NCBI GenBank assembly: GCA_037139735.1
Contig: JBAXFU010000046.1
Span: forward strand, 1-24,956
Direction of reading: 5' to 3'
Source: UBA2402 sp037139735
Lineage (GTDB): Bacteria > Planctomycetota > Phycisphaerae > Phycisphaerales > UBA1924
Length of the DNA stretch: 24,956 nucleotides
Positions 15,786-23,751 of this stretch are shown here, in pieces. The notes under the pieces are model-generated. The model saw nothing but the letters and a program-made list of their open reading frames with translations, ran no database searches and was not told where the DNA came from. Position numbers and translations under genes: made by a program. Position 1 is the first letter of the stretch; each line of letters opens with the position of its first letter.

Positions 15786-17360
15786 ATGCGATGCCTCATC
15801 ACGGTCCTTTTCCTCGCGTTCGTGGCCCGCGACGTCGCGGCACGGCAGACCACGCCCCCCGCGACCGATGCCGTCGACGCGTCCGTTCGCGAGCCTGCCG
15901 CCGCACCGCCCTCCGCACGGCTCTCCGCGTCGCCCTCCGCGTCGCCCGTGTCGACCATCGGCCTTCCCAACCGCGAGATGCTGGCCTGGTGGTATCTCGA
16001 GGTGGACCGCGCGTGGGAACTCGCCCGGCCCAACGCCGACGCGGCCAGGACCAAGGCGGCCCATGAAGCGTTCGACCGCGCGTCGCTGGCGTTCTTCCGC
16101 TTCGACATGGCCGACGCCGTGAAGCAGTTGGCTCGGCTGCGTCGCTCGCTCGTCGGCGGCAAGGCCGATCTGCCGGTGCCTGCGGTGTCGATGCAGGTGA
16201 CGCCCAGGGTCTGGATCGCAGGCCAACCCGCGCCGACGGCCACGCTAGCCTCGCTCGATCGCTCGGGGGAGGTGCCCGCAGCCCTCGTGCTCGAGGTGGC
16301 CGATGTCTCGGACCATCGCACCTCGTTCATGGTGAGCGCGAAACGTCCCGAAGGACAGCCGGGTCCGTGGACCCTCGAGGGGATCGACTGGGGGGCCCTG
16401 CGGGCGATGGGCGGAGGTCGCGAGGCGGCCTCGCTGCGACTGACGCTGATGAACGGGGACGAAGCCATCGCAGCCGATCGGCTGATCGTGACCGACGTCT
16501 CGCTCGCCGCTCGCCGCAAGGAACAGGCCGACGCCCTCGCGACGGTCGATGCCAAGGAGGAGCCGCTCAAGGCGGCGCGGGCGATGTTCGAATCCCGCAA
16601 CGGCCTGTTGACCGACGAACCCAGCCGCAACAGGTCGAGCGAGTTCCTCGCGCCCTACGACACCCTGACCGGCTCGCTCGCCTTGGAACTCGCGGCGTTG
16701 CGGTCGGGACGATCGCCCTATCCGCTCGAGGGCGCGTGGTGGACGACGGTGCAGGCGGGCACGACGGCGATTCCGTGCTGGTTCGATGCCCCGCCCGCGG
16801 CATCGCGACATGCACCGATGCCGCTGCTGATCGTGCTCCACGGCGCAGGGGGCGACGAGAGCATGTTCCTCCACGGCTACGGCCAGGGCGGCCTCGTGAA
16901 GGCAGCCGTCGCGAAGGGCTGGGTGGTGGTTTCGCCGGGCACGACCGCGATGATGGGCTCAGCCGCGGCGACCAAGGCCGTGGTCAAGGCGGCGACGGCG
17001 ATGTACGGCATCGACCCCGAGCGGATCTATGTGGCCGGTCACTCGATGGGCGGCGCGGCGACGAGCATGATCGCCCGGCGATCTCGCGACGTGATCGCGG
17101 CGGCGGTCTGCTTCGCGGGCGGCTCCTTCGACCCCAAGGAGGCGTGCGCTCCCACGCTGGTGCTGGGAGCCGAGATCGATCCGTTGATCCCCGCCTCCCG
17201 ACTGGCCGCCAACGTCGAACGGGCGGCCGCGGCCGGACGTCCGGTGACGTACGAGGAGTGCAAGGACAACGGCCACACCCTCATGGTCGGCGATCATGTC
17301 TCGCGGGCGATGGCCTTCCTCGAAGGCAAGCGACTCGCCCCGACGGACAGCGGCGAATGA
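15786..17360 (+). CDS. Secreted alpha/beta hydrolase (esterase/depolymerase-like)
   Basis: This 524-residue protein starts with a signal peptide (MRCLITVLFLAFVARDVAA), so it acts outside the cytoplasm. I chose the ATG at 15786 because a GTG at 15762 adds eight polar residues before the signal. Residues about 30-340 form an unassigned N-terminal region. The C-terminal hydrolase domain (about 345-515) has the oxyanion segment LLIVLHGAGGDESMF, the nucleophile elbow GHSMGG with S420, an acid in GAEIDPLIP (D465) and a histidine in NGHTLMVG (H497). This resembles PHB-depolymerase/LpqC-type esterases. The substrate is unknown. The stop overlaps the next start as ATGA, indicating translational coupling to a glycosyltransferase, which hints at a glycolipid or acylated sugar role. 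Confidence 0.85.
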   Translation: MRCLITVLFLAFVARDVAARQTTPPATDAVDASVREPAAAPPSARLSASPSASPVSTIGLPNREMLAWWYLEVDRAWELARPNADAARTKAAHEAFDRASLAFFRFDMADAVKQLARLRRSLVGGKADLPVPAVSMQVTPRVWIAGQPAPTATLASLDRSGEVPAALVLEVADVSDHRTSFMVSAKRPEGQPGPWTLEGIDWGALRAMGGGREAASLRLTLMNGDEAIAADRLIVTDVSLAARRKEQADALATVDAKEEPLKAARAMFESRNGLLTDEPSRNRSSEFLAPYDTLTGSLALELAALRSGRSPYPLEGAWWTTVQAGTTAIPCWFDAPPAASRHAPMPLLIVLHGAGGDESMFLHGYGQGGLVKAAVAKGWVVVSPGTTAMMGSAAATKAVVKAATAMYGIDPERIYVAGHSMGGAATSMIARRSRDVIAAAVCFAGGSFDPKEACAPTLVLGAEIDPLIPASRLAANVERAAAAGRPVTYEECKDNGHTLMVGDHVSRAMAFLEGKRLAPTDSGE

Positions 17361-18694
17361 CGGGCTCGCTCCGCACGTTGCTCGTGACGCTCGGGAGCCA
17401 CGGCGACCTCAGGCCGCTGCTCGCCATCGGGGTGGAAGCCATCCGCCGCGGCGGCGCAGCGACGATGCTGACCAGCCCCCACTTCGAGCCCGAGGCCAGA
17501 CGCCGGGGCATCGAGGTCATCCCCTTCGGCCCGCCCGAGTCGGTTCGGGACTGGGTCTCGCGACGACCCGCCACGATGGACGCGATGCGAGGCCCGCTGA
17601 CGATGCTTCGCGACGTCATCGCGCCCCGGACGGCCTCGCTCGTCACGGCCACGCTCGAGGCGATCGATCGCAGCGGACCCGACGTCGTCGTGGCGCACCA
17701 GGCGTGCATCGGCGTCCGGTGGGCCTGCGAACGGGCGGGGGTGCCGTACGTCGATGCGGCCCTCTCGCCGTGCGCGTGGATGAACCCCCGCGACACGCTG
17801 TCGCTCACCCCGTGGCGGGGCCGTGCTCCCACCCGCCGCGCGGTGCGCTTCGACGTCTGGATCGGACGTCGTCTCACGGGCTGGCTCTCCGACGGACCCT
17901 TCAACCTCGCGAGGCGGTCGTTGGGCTTGCGGCCCGTGCGGCACGTGTGGTTCGACGAACTCGGCGCTTCGTGCATGCACCTGGGACTCTGGTCGCCCTC
18001 CGTGCGAGCGTCCCTCGAGGGTGATCCGCCCGATTCAATCGTGACGGGGTTCGCCAGGCTCGACGACGGGCATGACGAGCATGAAGCGCATGACGGGCAT
18101 GACGGGCACGACGGACCGCTGTCCGGCGACCTCCGGCGCTTTCTCGACGCGGGCTCGCCGCCGGTGGTCGTCACGCTGGGCACCGCGGTGACTCACGCGC
18201 AGCCCGGTTTCCACGCGATGGTGGCCGAGGCCTTGAGCGACACGGGCGTGCGTGTGGTGCTCGTCACGGGTGACGCCGACTACGTGCCGCCGCGTCTGCC
18301 CGCTTCCGTCTTCGGGGCCAGCCGAGTCCCGTTCCGGGCGCTCTTCCCGCGGGCGTCGCTGGTGGTGCATCACGGGGGCATCGGCACGTGCGCCGAGGCG
18401 ATGGCCGCCGGCGTGCCGTCGCTGATCCTTCCGGCGGCGCACGATCAGTTCGACAACGCCGCCCGTTGCGAACGCCTGGGCGTGGCGACCACGCTCCATC
18501 TGCGTACGGTCGAGACGACGCGGTTGCGAAAGGCCGTGCTGGAGGCGGCGGGGAACGCCACGATGCGAGCTCGCGCCGGCGAGTTGGCCGAACGGGTCGG
18601 CGGGGAATCCGGCGCGGCGATCGCGATGGATGCCATCGCCGCGCGGCTCGGGCGTCGGCTCACTCGCGAATCACGACCGGCGTGCCGATGCTGA
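17357..18694 (+). CDS. GT1-type (UGT/MGT-like) glycosyltransferase
   Basis: This 445-residue protein resembles nucleotide-sugar-dependent transferases of the GT1 family that glycosylate lipids or small molecules, such as RhlB- and macrolide-type enzymes. The N-terminus LLVTLGSHGDLRPLLAIGVEAIRRGG is the typical acceptor-side Rossmann start. The C-terminal donor-binding signature is clear: LVVHHGGIGTCAEAMAAGVPSLILPAAHDQFDNAARCERLG. The frame overlaps the upstream hydrolase stop by 4 bp (ATGA). Between the two domains is an unusual His/Asp tract, residues 237-251, encoded by 9-bp tandem repeats. The last 35 bp overlap the end of the convergent L,D-transpeptidase gene. Donor and acceptor cannot be predicted. 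Confidence 0.9.
   Translation: MTGSLRTLLVTLGSHGDLRPLLAIGVEAIRRGGAATMLTSPHFEPEARRRGIEVIPFGPPESVRDWVSRRPATMDAMRGPLTMLRDVIAPRTASLVTATLEAIDRSGPDVVVAHQACIGVRWACERAGVPYVDAALSPCAWMNPRDTLSLTPWRGRAPTRRAVRFDVWIGRRLTGWLSDGPFNLARRSLGLRPVRHVWFDELGASCMHLGLWSPSVRASLEGDPPDSIVTGFARLDDGHDEHEAHDGHDGHDGPLSGDLRRFLDAGSPPVVVTLGTAVTHAQPGFHAMVAEALSDTGVRVVLVTGDADYVPPRLPASVFGASRVPFRALFPRASLVVHHGGIGTCAEAMAAGVPSLILPAAHDQFDNAARCERLGVATTLHLRTVETTRLRKAVLEAAGNATMRARAGELAERVGGESGAAIAMDAIAARLGRRLTRESRPACRC
18065..18109 (+). repeat. 9-bp tandem repeat x5 encoding an Asp-Gly-His tract
   Basis: Five imperfect units of GACGGGCAT lie in frame inside the glycosyltransferase and encode DGH-DEH-EAH-DGH-DGH. The unit length is a multiple of three, so copy-number changes would keep the frame. 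The tract lies in the linker between the two glycosyltransferase domains. Confidence 0.85.
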
Positions 18695-19664
18695 CGGCTC
18701 TCGAGAGGCGTGCCGCGTCCCAGTTGGCGAGGCGGAAGCACCCGTGGCTGCCGGTCTTGCCGATGTCCTGCGGACGGACCGTGCCGTGCAGCCCATAGCC
18801 CGGCTTGTCGAGCCCGATCCACGCGACGCCCACGGGGTTGCGCGGTCCTGGCGCGATGCGGAGCTTGCGGGTGACGTTGGTGACCTCCGGCCACGAGGCC
18901 GGGTCGAAGGTGTAATCAGGATCGGTGACGACGACCTTCACCGTCAACTCGCCCACGGGCCGCTTCTCCGCGGCCTGCGCGATGGAGCAGTGAAGCAGCG
19001 TCACCGGCACGCCCGAGGCATCCAGCCCCACGACGAGCTTGGCCCCAAGGTCGATCTCGATCGAGGCCACCTTCGGCAGCGGCGCCTCGGCGCGGGCGAG
19101 GAAGTCGGGCACGGCGGGCAGGATCACTTCGTCCCCGGGCGACAGGGAATCAAGGGGCACGCCGGGGTTGAGCAGCGAGACCAACTCGGTGGAACACCAC
19201 CCTCGCTCAGCCAGCAGTTCGTGCATCCCCGCGTACCCGCTCACGGTCAGCGTCGCCCGCTCGTTCCAGTCGTCAGGGATCGGGCCCGTCACGAGGGCGG
19301 CGTCGCGATCACGGACCACATAGGGCCGCGTCCATGACGCCGCGTCGAGCTTGGCGGCGGCCGTCAAGGTGTCGAGCGTGCGCTCATCGAGCACGCCCGT
19401 CTCGGAGAGGCTTCGCGAGCGCTGGAAGAACTGGATCGCCAGGCGGGTCTTGCGGCCGGGCTTCCCGTCGATCAGGCCGGGGGAAAAGCCGACGCGTGCC
19501 AACAGCGTCTGGTGACGGGCCTGCGTCAATCGATCACTCGAATCGGGGGTCGCGGCGGGCACCGGCTGCACGAAGTCCGCGCCGGAGGCCACGGAGGCCA
19601 AGGGGCTCGCCCCCCCCAGGAGCGTCGCAAGCAGGCATGGGAGCATCGCCGACAGGATCGCCAT
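18660..19664 (-). CDS. L,D-transpeptidase (YkuD) with peptidoglycan-binding and LysM-like domains
   Basis: L,D-transpeptidases make 3-3 peptidoglycan crosslinks or attach proteins to peptidoglycan in the periplasm. This 334-residue protein has a hydrophobic signal sequence (MAILSAMLPCLLATLLGGAS) and a PG_binding_1-like repeat (VGFSPGLIDGKPGRKTRLAIQFFQ, about 55-80). A LysM-like segment follows, ending in LLNPGVPLDSLSPGDEVILP, and then the YkuD catalytic domain. The catalytic signature is H293 in YGLHGT and GSHGCFRL with nucleophile C309; Phe replaces the more common Ile/Val after Cys. The ATG at 19664 is preferred to a TTG at 19670; no clear ribosome binding site is visible. The gene is convergent with the glycosyltransferase (35-bp overlap) and divergent from the SGNH gene. 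Confidence 0.92.
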   Translation of the reverse strand: MAILSAMLPCLLATLLGGASPLASVASGADFVQPVPAATPDSSDRLTQARHQTLLARVGFSPGLIDGKPGRKTRLAIQFFQRSRSLSETGVLDERTLDTLTAAAKLDAASWTRPYVVRDRDAALVTGPIPDDWNERATLTVSGYAGMHELLAERGWCSTELVSLLNPGVPLDSLSPGDEVILPAVPDFLARAEAPLPKVASIEIDLGAKLVVGLDASGVPVTLLHCSIAQAAEKRPVGELTVKVVVTDPDYTFDPASWPEVTNVTRKLRIAPGPRNPVGVAWIGLDKPGYGLHGTVRPQDIGKTGSHGCFRLANWDAARLSRAVSIGTPVVIRE

Positions 19665-19685
19665 GTACAACTATTGGACGCAAGG

Positions 19686-19710
19686 CCGGGGCGGGCTGAC
19701 GCCGCCCCGG
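19686..19710. other. Perfect 9-bp GC inverted repeat in the divergent intergenic region
   Basis: CCGGGGCGG (19686-19694) and CCGCCCCGG (19702-19710) flank a 7-base centre. On the minus strand it ends 22 bases before the L,D-transpeptidase ATG. No T tract follows on either strand, so an operator or a 5'-leader hairpin is more likely than a terminator. Confidence 0.45.
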
Positions 19711-19767
19711 ATCGACCCCCGCGGACCCCAGACCGGCGGTCGGCTCCCCGGGATGTGCGGCGGCAGG

Positions 19768-19797
19768 TTGGCAGTGCTCGAGGGCTCCTTCTACGCT
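19768..19797 (+). promoter_or_regulatory. Sigma70-like promoter for the polysaccharide block
   Basis: TTGGCA (19768-19773; 5 of 6 to TTGACA) and TACGCT (19792-19797) are 18 bases apart. The expected start near 19804 leaves a leader of about 27 nt before the ATG at 19831. This is the best promoter match in the window. Confidence 0.5.
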
Positions 19798-19830
19798 GAT
19801 GGGCCTTCCAGCCGATAACCCAAATCGACG

Positions 19831-20895
19831 ATGTCCGCACCTGCCCCCCACGCGCACGCGCCCATCCCCTTCGCTCAAGGACTCTCCCCCGCGAAGGCCT
19901 TCGCCTTTTGCTTCCTGCCGACGGCGGCTGGCCTGGGGCTGGCCGTCGCCTTCCACCTGTTCGTGGTGCTCCGCGTGCTGGGGACCGGATCGCCGGACCT
20001 CAACCGGATGGTCGCCCTCGGCCTGCGGCTCGACGAACCTCCCCCGAAGGAGCCCACGCTGGTCTTCATCGGCGACTCGGTGACGGTGGAAGGGATCGAC
20101 GCCTCGACGGTCGCCAAGGCGACGGGCGGGGCGTGGAAGGTGCTCAACTTCGGCCTCAACGGGGCGGATCGCGCGGAATTGGACGTCATCGTGCCCAAGG
20201 TGGCGACGATGAAGCCCGCGGCGACGTGCATCGTCATGCGGCCCTTGAGCATCGCCATGCCGCCGGCGATCAACATCGAGGGCGCCCACGCCTACAACCT
20301 CGGGGGCTTCTCGCACGCGTGGCCGCCGGGCTGGATCGGGACCGACACGCCGGGCATCCCCGCCGAGCAACTGGCGGCCCTGACCGGCACGCCGCTCCAA
20401 TCGAAGTTCAACTTCCGGACGGCGATCATGGACATGATCAACTCCGGGCTGCGGGCCCGGCTGCGGTCGGGCGTGCGAATCGCGCCCATCGACGACTGGA
20501 ACGCGCCGTTCAATCTCACCGCCTCGATCGGCGGGGCGACGCTCGACAACCACCTTCACGCGCTCGACGTCGAGCTGCAGGAGGCGATCCGGGAAGGTAC
20601 GGAGCGTCACGAACGCGACTTCGAGCGTCTGGTGGCGCACCTGGCGGCGGCCGGCGTGAAGCCGGTGCTCGTCGCGTCGCCGATTCACCCTCGCCTCCGC
20701 GAGGCCTTCGGCCCCACGGCTGCGAGGATGGCGACGCTCGCCCCGACGTGGGCGGCGGCCCACGGCGGCCTCTGGATCGACGCGACGACGCTGCTGGACG
20801 AAACCGGGTTCGCCGACGGTCAACACCCCAACCAGAAGGGCCGCGAGGCGTTGTCAGCCTTCATCGGATCGAAGCTGCCGCCGCCCGCCCGCTGA
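19831..20895 (+). CDS. Membrane-anchored SGNH-like (AlgJ/DltD-type) protein
   Basis: This 354-residue protein probably partners the adjacent MBOAT in O-acylating an extracellular polymer. It has one N-terminal transmembrane segment (about 23-50, FAFCFLPTAAGLGLAVAFHLFVVLRVL) and then an exported SGNH-like domain. The GDS motif (FIGDSVT, S83) is followed by FGLNGA (block III-like Asn), and the C-terminal DGQHPN supplies the D329-x-x-H332 pair. These match the catalytic Ser/Asp/His of SGNH hydrolases. AlgJ/AlgX or DltD-like is an analogy drawn from context, because overall similarity cannot be tested here. The MBOAT gene begins 24 bases downstream. Confidence 0.8.
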   Translation: MSAPAPHAHAPIPFAQGLSPAKAFAFCFLPTAAGLGLAVAFHLFVVLRVLGTGSPDLNRMVALGLRLDEPPPKEPTLVFIGDSVTVEGIDASTVAKATGGAWKVLNFGLNGADRAELDVIVPKVATMKPAATCIVMRPLSIAMPPAINIEGAHAYNLGGFSHAWPPGWIGTDTPGIPAEQLAALTGTPLQSKFNFRTAIMDMINSGLRARLRSGVRIAPIDDWNAPFNLTASIGGATLDNHLHALDVELQEAIREGTERHERDFERLVAHLAAAGVKPVLVASPIHPRLREAFGPTAARMATLAPTWAAAHGGLWIDATTLLDETGFADGQHPNQKGREALSAFIGSKLPPPAR

Positions 20896-20919
20896 TTCCG
20901 CGACAGGACCCCCACCCCC

Positions 20920-22668
20920 GTGCTCTTCCAGACCCCCGAGTTCCTCGTCCTCTTCCTCGTGAGCGTCGCGGGCATCGCGTTGCTGCGCCGCAACACGCAC
21001 CAGCACGTGATGATGGCGATCCTGTCGTACGTCTTCTACGCGTGGCTCGACGTGCGATTCCTGATCCTGCTGCTCATCACCTCGCTGGTCGATTACGCGG
21101 CGGCGCTGGGGATGGACGGCGTCCAGCTGACCTGGAGAAAGCGGATCGGACTGTCGCTGGTCACGCTGGCGGGCGCGTTGGCGACGCTTGGGCTCAACTG
21201 GCCGCTGATCCAGGGCCACGCCTATGCGGGCGTTCCCTTCACCCTCGAGACGTTCCTGCAGCCCCTCGCCCGCGGCGACTGGGCCGCGCCGGGGACGCAG
21301 GGGGCCACGAAACTCTCCTACGCGGCGTGGCTGTCGATCGGCGCGTGCGTCGCCTTCTCGCTCGTGTGGCCGCTGGCCTACGAGTGGCTCTTCAGGTCGT
21401 TCCAGGGCGAAGGACGCCGCAAGGCGTTCCTGGTGACCAGCGTCGTCTCGAACCTGACGGTGCTGGCCTTCTTCAAGTACTTCAACTTCTTCGTCGACTC
21501 GGTGGCCGCGGCGTCGCATGCGATGGGCGTCGACTTCACGCGGCCGCACCTCGAGGTGCTGCTGCCGATGGGCATCAGCTTCTACACGTTCGTCTCGATG
21601 TCGTACACGATCGACGCGTACCGCCGGCAGTTGCAGGCGGAGCGGTCGTTCCTGCGGTTCAGCCTGTTCGTCTGCTACTACCCGCACCTGGTGGCCGGGC
21701 CGATCATCCGGCCCGACAACTTCCTGCCGACCCTCGACCAGCCGTGGAGGTTCCGCAGCGAGAACGTCGTCTCGGGCTTCCACCTGTGCCTCAACGGCTT
21801 CTTCAAGAAGGTGCTGATCGCCGACACGATCGCGCCGCTGGTGGACCAGATGCTGGGCCACCCGGTCGCGAACGGGGCGACGAGCCTGGTGGTGATGCTG
21901 GGCGCCTTCTTCTTCGCCGTCCAGATCTACTGCGACTTCTCCGGCTACTCCGACATCGCCCGCGGCGTGTCGCGCATGTTCGGCGTCGAACTCCCGCTCA
22001 ACTTCGACTACCCCTACTTCTCCACCTCGATCATCGACTTCTGGCGCACGTGGCACATGTCGCTCTCGACGTGGCTGCGAGACTACCTGTACATCCCGCT
22101 GGGCGGCGGGCGGGGCACGCTGGGCCGCGTCTACTTCAACCTGATGGCCACGATGGTGCTCGGCGGCCTCTGGCACGGCGCATCCGCGAACTTCGTGCTC
22201 TGGGGCTTCTACCAGGGCGCGCTGCTCTGCCTGAACCGGATGTTCCGGTGGGCCGTCTCCAAGGTCCCGCCGATCGAGGCCCTGCTCAAGACGCGTCCGG
22301 GCACCACGCTGCGGTGGGCGTGCACGATGTACCTCGTGCTCCTGGGATGGCTGATTTTCCGAATCAACAACCCCGCCGATCCCTTCGACTTCACCAACCT
22401 GGCATACTGCCTCAGGAAGTTCGTCGTCTTCGACTTCAACTTCGGGCTCGCCGCGCTGGGCCTTGGCAGGAGCGCCCCCTTCCTCGCGGCGACGCTCGTG
22501 GGCGCGTTCCTGGTGCTCCACGCAACGAGCCGGTTCAAGGGCCGCATCCACGACCGCCTCGACCGGGCCCCGCGGGCCCTGCTGCCGCTGATCTACGCTT
22601 CACTGGCGGCGATCTTCTACTTCTTCTGGCCCTCCACCAACGCCGCGTTCATCTACTTCCAGTTCTGA
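20920..22668 (+). CDS. MBOAT family O-acyltransferase (AlgI-like)
   Basis: This 582-residue polytopic membrane protein is of the AlgI/DltB group, which moves acyl (often acetyl) groups across the membrane for polysaccharide O-acylation. The GTG start at 20920 gives MLFQTPEFLVLFL, which matches the family's usual 'MLFxSxEFLxFF' opening; AGGA lies 11 bases upstream. Conserved blocks include LLPMGISFYTF, YYPHLVAGPI, the QIYCDFSGYSDIARG segment, DFWRTWHMSLSTWLRDYLYIPLGG (H379) and GGLWHGAS with the putative catalytic H419. The protein is longer than AlgI because of an insertion of about 60 residues after the first helices (about 100-160). The next gene, fcl, suggests that a fucose-containing polymer could be the substrate, but this is inference. 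Confidence 0.95.
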   Translation: MLFQTPEFLVLFLVSVAGIALLRRNTHQHVMMAILSYVFYAWLDVRFLILLLITSLVDYAAALGMDGVQLTWRKRIGLSLVTLAGALATLGLNWPLIQGHAYAGVPFTLETFLQPLARGDWAAPGTQGATKLSYAAWLSIGACVAFSLVWPLAYEWLFRSFQGEGRRKAFLVTSVVSNLTVLAFFKYFNFFVDSVAAASHAMGVDFTRPHLEVLLPMGISFYTFVSMSYTIDAYRRQLQAERSFLRFSLFVCYYPHLVAGPIIRPDNFLPTLDQPWRFRSENVVSGFHLCLNGFFKKVLIADTIAPLVDQMLGHPVANGATSLVVMLGAFFFAVQIYCDFSGYSDIARGVSRMFGVELPLNFDYPYFSTSIIDFWRTWHMSLSTWLRDYLYIPLGGGRGTLGRVYFNLMATMVLGGLWHGASANFVLWGFYQGALLCLNRMFRWAVSKVPPIEALLKTRPGTTLRWACTMYLVLLGWLIFRINNPADPFDFTNLAYCLRKFVVFDFNFGLAALGLGRSAPFLAATLVGAFLVLHATSRFKGRIHDRLDRAPRALLPLIYASLAAIFYFFWPSTNAAFIYFQF

Positions 22669-22714
22669 TTCCAACCCAGATTCCAGCCCAGATTCCAGCG
22701 CTGATTCCAGTGCT
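22667..22714 (+). repeat. 12-bp tandem repeat x4 starting in the MBOAT stop codon
   Basis: Four units of the pattern GATTCCARCNCN (GATTCCAACCCA, GATTCCAGCCCA, GATTCCAGCGCT, GATTCCAGTGCT) run end to end. The first begins at the last two bases of the MBOAT TGA. They occupy half of the 91-bp gap before fcl. The repeat looks like a replication-slippage product. Confidence 0.85.
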
Positions 22715-22759
22715 GGCCGACCCTCCCCTTCCGACCCACCTCGCGACCACGACCGCACC

Positions 22760-23728
22760 ATGGCAATCGACTGGCCCAACACGCGGATCATCCTCACCGG
22801 CGGCGCGGGCTTCCTCGGCCGCTGCGTCAAGTCCCGTCTGCTGGCGCGCGGCGCCACGGAGGCGAACATCGTCGTGCCCCGGCGACGCGACTGCGACCTG
22901 ACCAGCGAACGCGACGTCGCGAGGCTCTACCGAGACGCCTTCGGGGCCCGCAAGGTCGACATGGTGATCCACCTCGCGGCGGAGGTCGGGGGCATCGGCG
23001 CCAACCGCGCCAACCCGGGCCGCTACTTCTTCGCCAACATGGCGATGGCCTTGCACCTCATCGAGCAGGCCCGTCTCGACAACCTGCACCTCCGCGGCGG
23101 CAAGTTCGTGCAGGTCGGCACCATCTGCGCCTATCCGAAGTTCACGCCCGTGCCCTTCCGCGAGGAGGACCTCTGGAACGGGTACCCCGAGGAGACCAAC
23201 GCCCCCTACGGCGTGGCCAAGAAGGCCGCATGGCAGATGCTCGACGCCTATCGCCTGCAGTACGGCATGCGGAGCGCGTACGTGCTGCCCGTCAACCTCT
23301 ACGGCCCCCACGACAACTTCGACCTGAACAGCTCGCACGTCATCCCCGCGCTCATCCGCAAGTGCGTCGAGGCGCAGGACCGCGGCGACAAGGAGATCGT
23401 CTGCTGGGGCACCGGTTCGGCCTCTCGCGAGTTCCTGCACGTCGAGGACGCCGCCGAGGGCATCCTCCGCGCCGCCGAGGTGATGGACGACCCCGACCCC
23501 ATCAACCTCGGCGCAAGCTTCGAGATCACCATCAAGGACCTCGTCGAACTCGTCGTCCGTCTCACGGGCTTCAAGGGCGGCGTCGTCTGGGATTCCACCA
23601 AGCCCGACGGCCAGCCCCGCCGCTGCCTCTCCACCGAGAAGGCCCGCCGGCTGCTCGGCTGGCAGGCCGGGATCCGCTTCGAGGAAGGCCTGCGTTCCAC
23701 CATCGAGTGGTTCCGCTCGAACCGCTGA
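22760..23728 (+). CDS. fcl: GDP-L-fucose synthase (NAD-dependent epimerase family)
   Basis: This 322-residue short-chain dehydrogenase-type enzyme matches GDP-L-fucose synthase, which epimerises and reduces GDP-4-keto-6-deoxymannose to GDP-L-fucose with NADPH. The nucleotide-binding motif is LTGGAGFLG (12-20). The family-specific segment HLAAEVGGIGANRANPGRYF (71-90) and GTICAYPKFTPVPF (120-133) are followed by the Y150-x3-K154 catalytic pair in APYGVAKKA; T121 would occupy the position of the catalytic Ser. LYGPHDNFD and the SREFLHVEDAA motif also fit. The partner GDP-mannose 4,6-dehydratase (gmd) is not in the window. The next gene begins 23 bases downstream. Confidence 0.93.
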   Translation: MAIDWPNTRIILTGGAGFLGRCVKSRLLARGATEANIVVPRRRDCDLTSERDVARLYRDAFGARKVDMVIHLAAEVGGIGANRANPGRYFFANMAMALHLIEQARLDNLHLRGGKFVQVGTICAYPKFTPVPFREEDLWNGYPEETNAPYGVAKKAAWQMLDAYRLQYGMRSAYVLPVNLYGPHDNFDLNSSHVIPALIRKCVEAQDRGDKEIVCWGTGSASREFLHVEDAAEGILRAAEVMDDPDPINLGASFEITIKDLVELVVRLTGFKGGVVWDSTKPDGQPRRCLSTEKARRLLGWQAGIRFEEGLRSTIEWFRSNR

Positions 23729-23751
23729 GCATCGCCCGTCGCGGCTGACGC

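Noticed and set aside
19908..22901. 997-codon plus-strand open frame across the SGNH, MBOAT and fcl genes
   Set aside because: It spans three genes with clear family motifs in other frames, and its own translation is Arg/Pro-rich without motifs.
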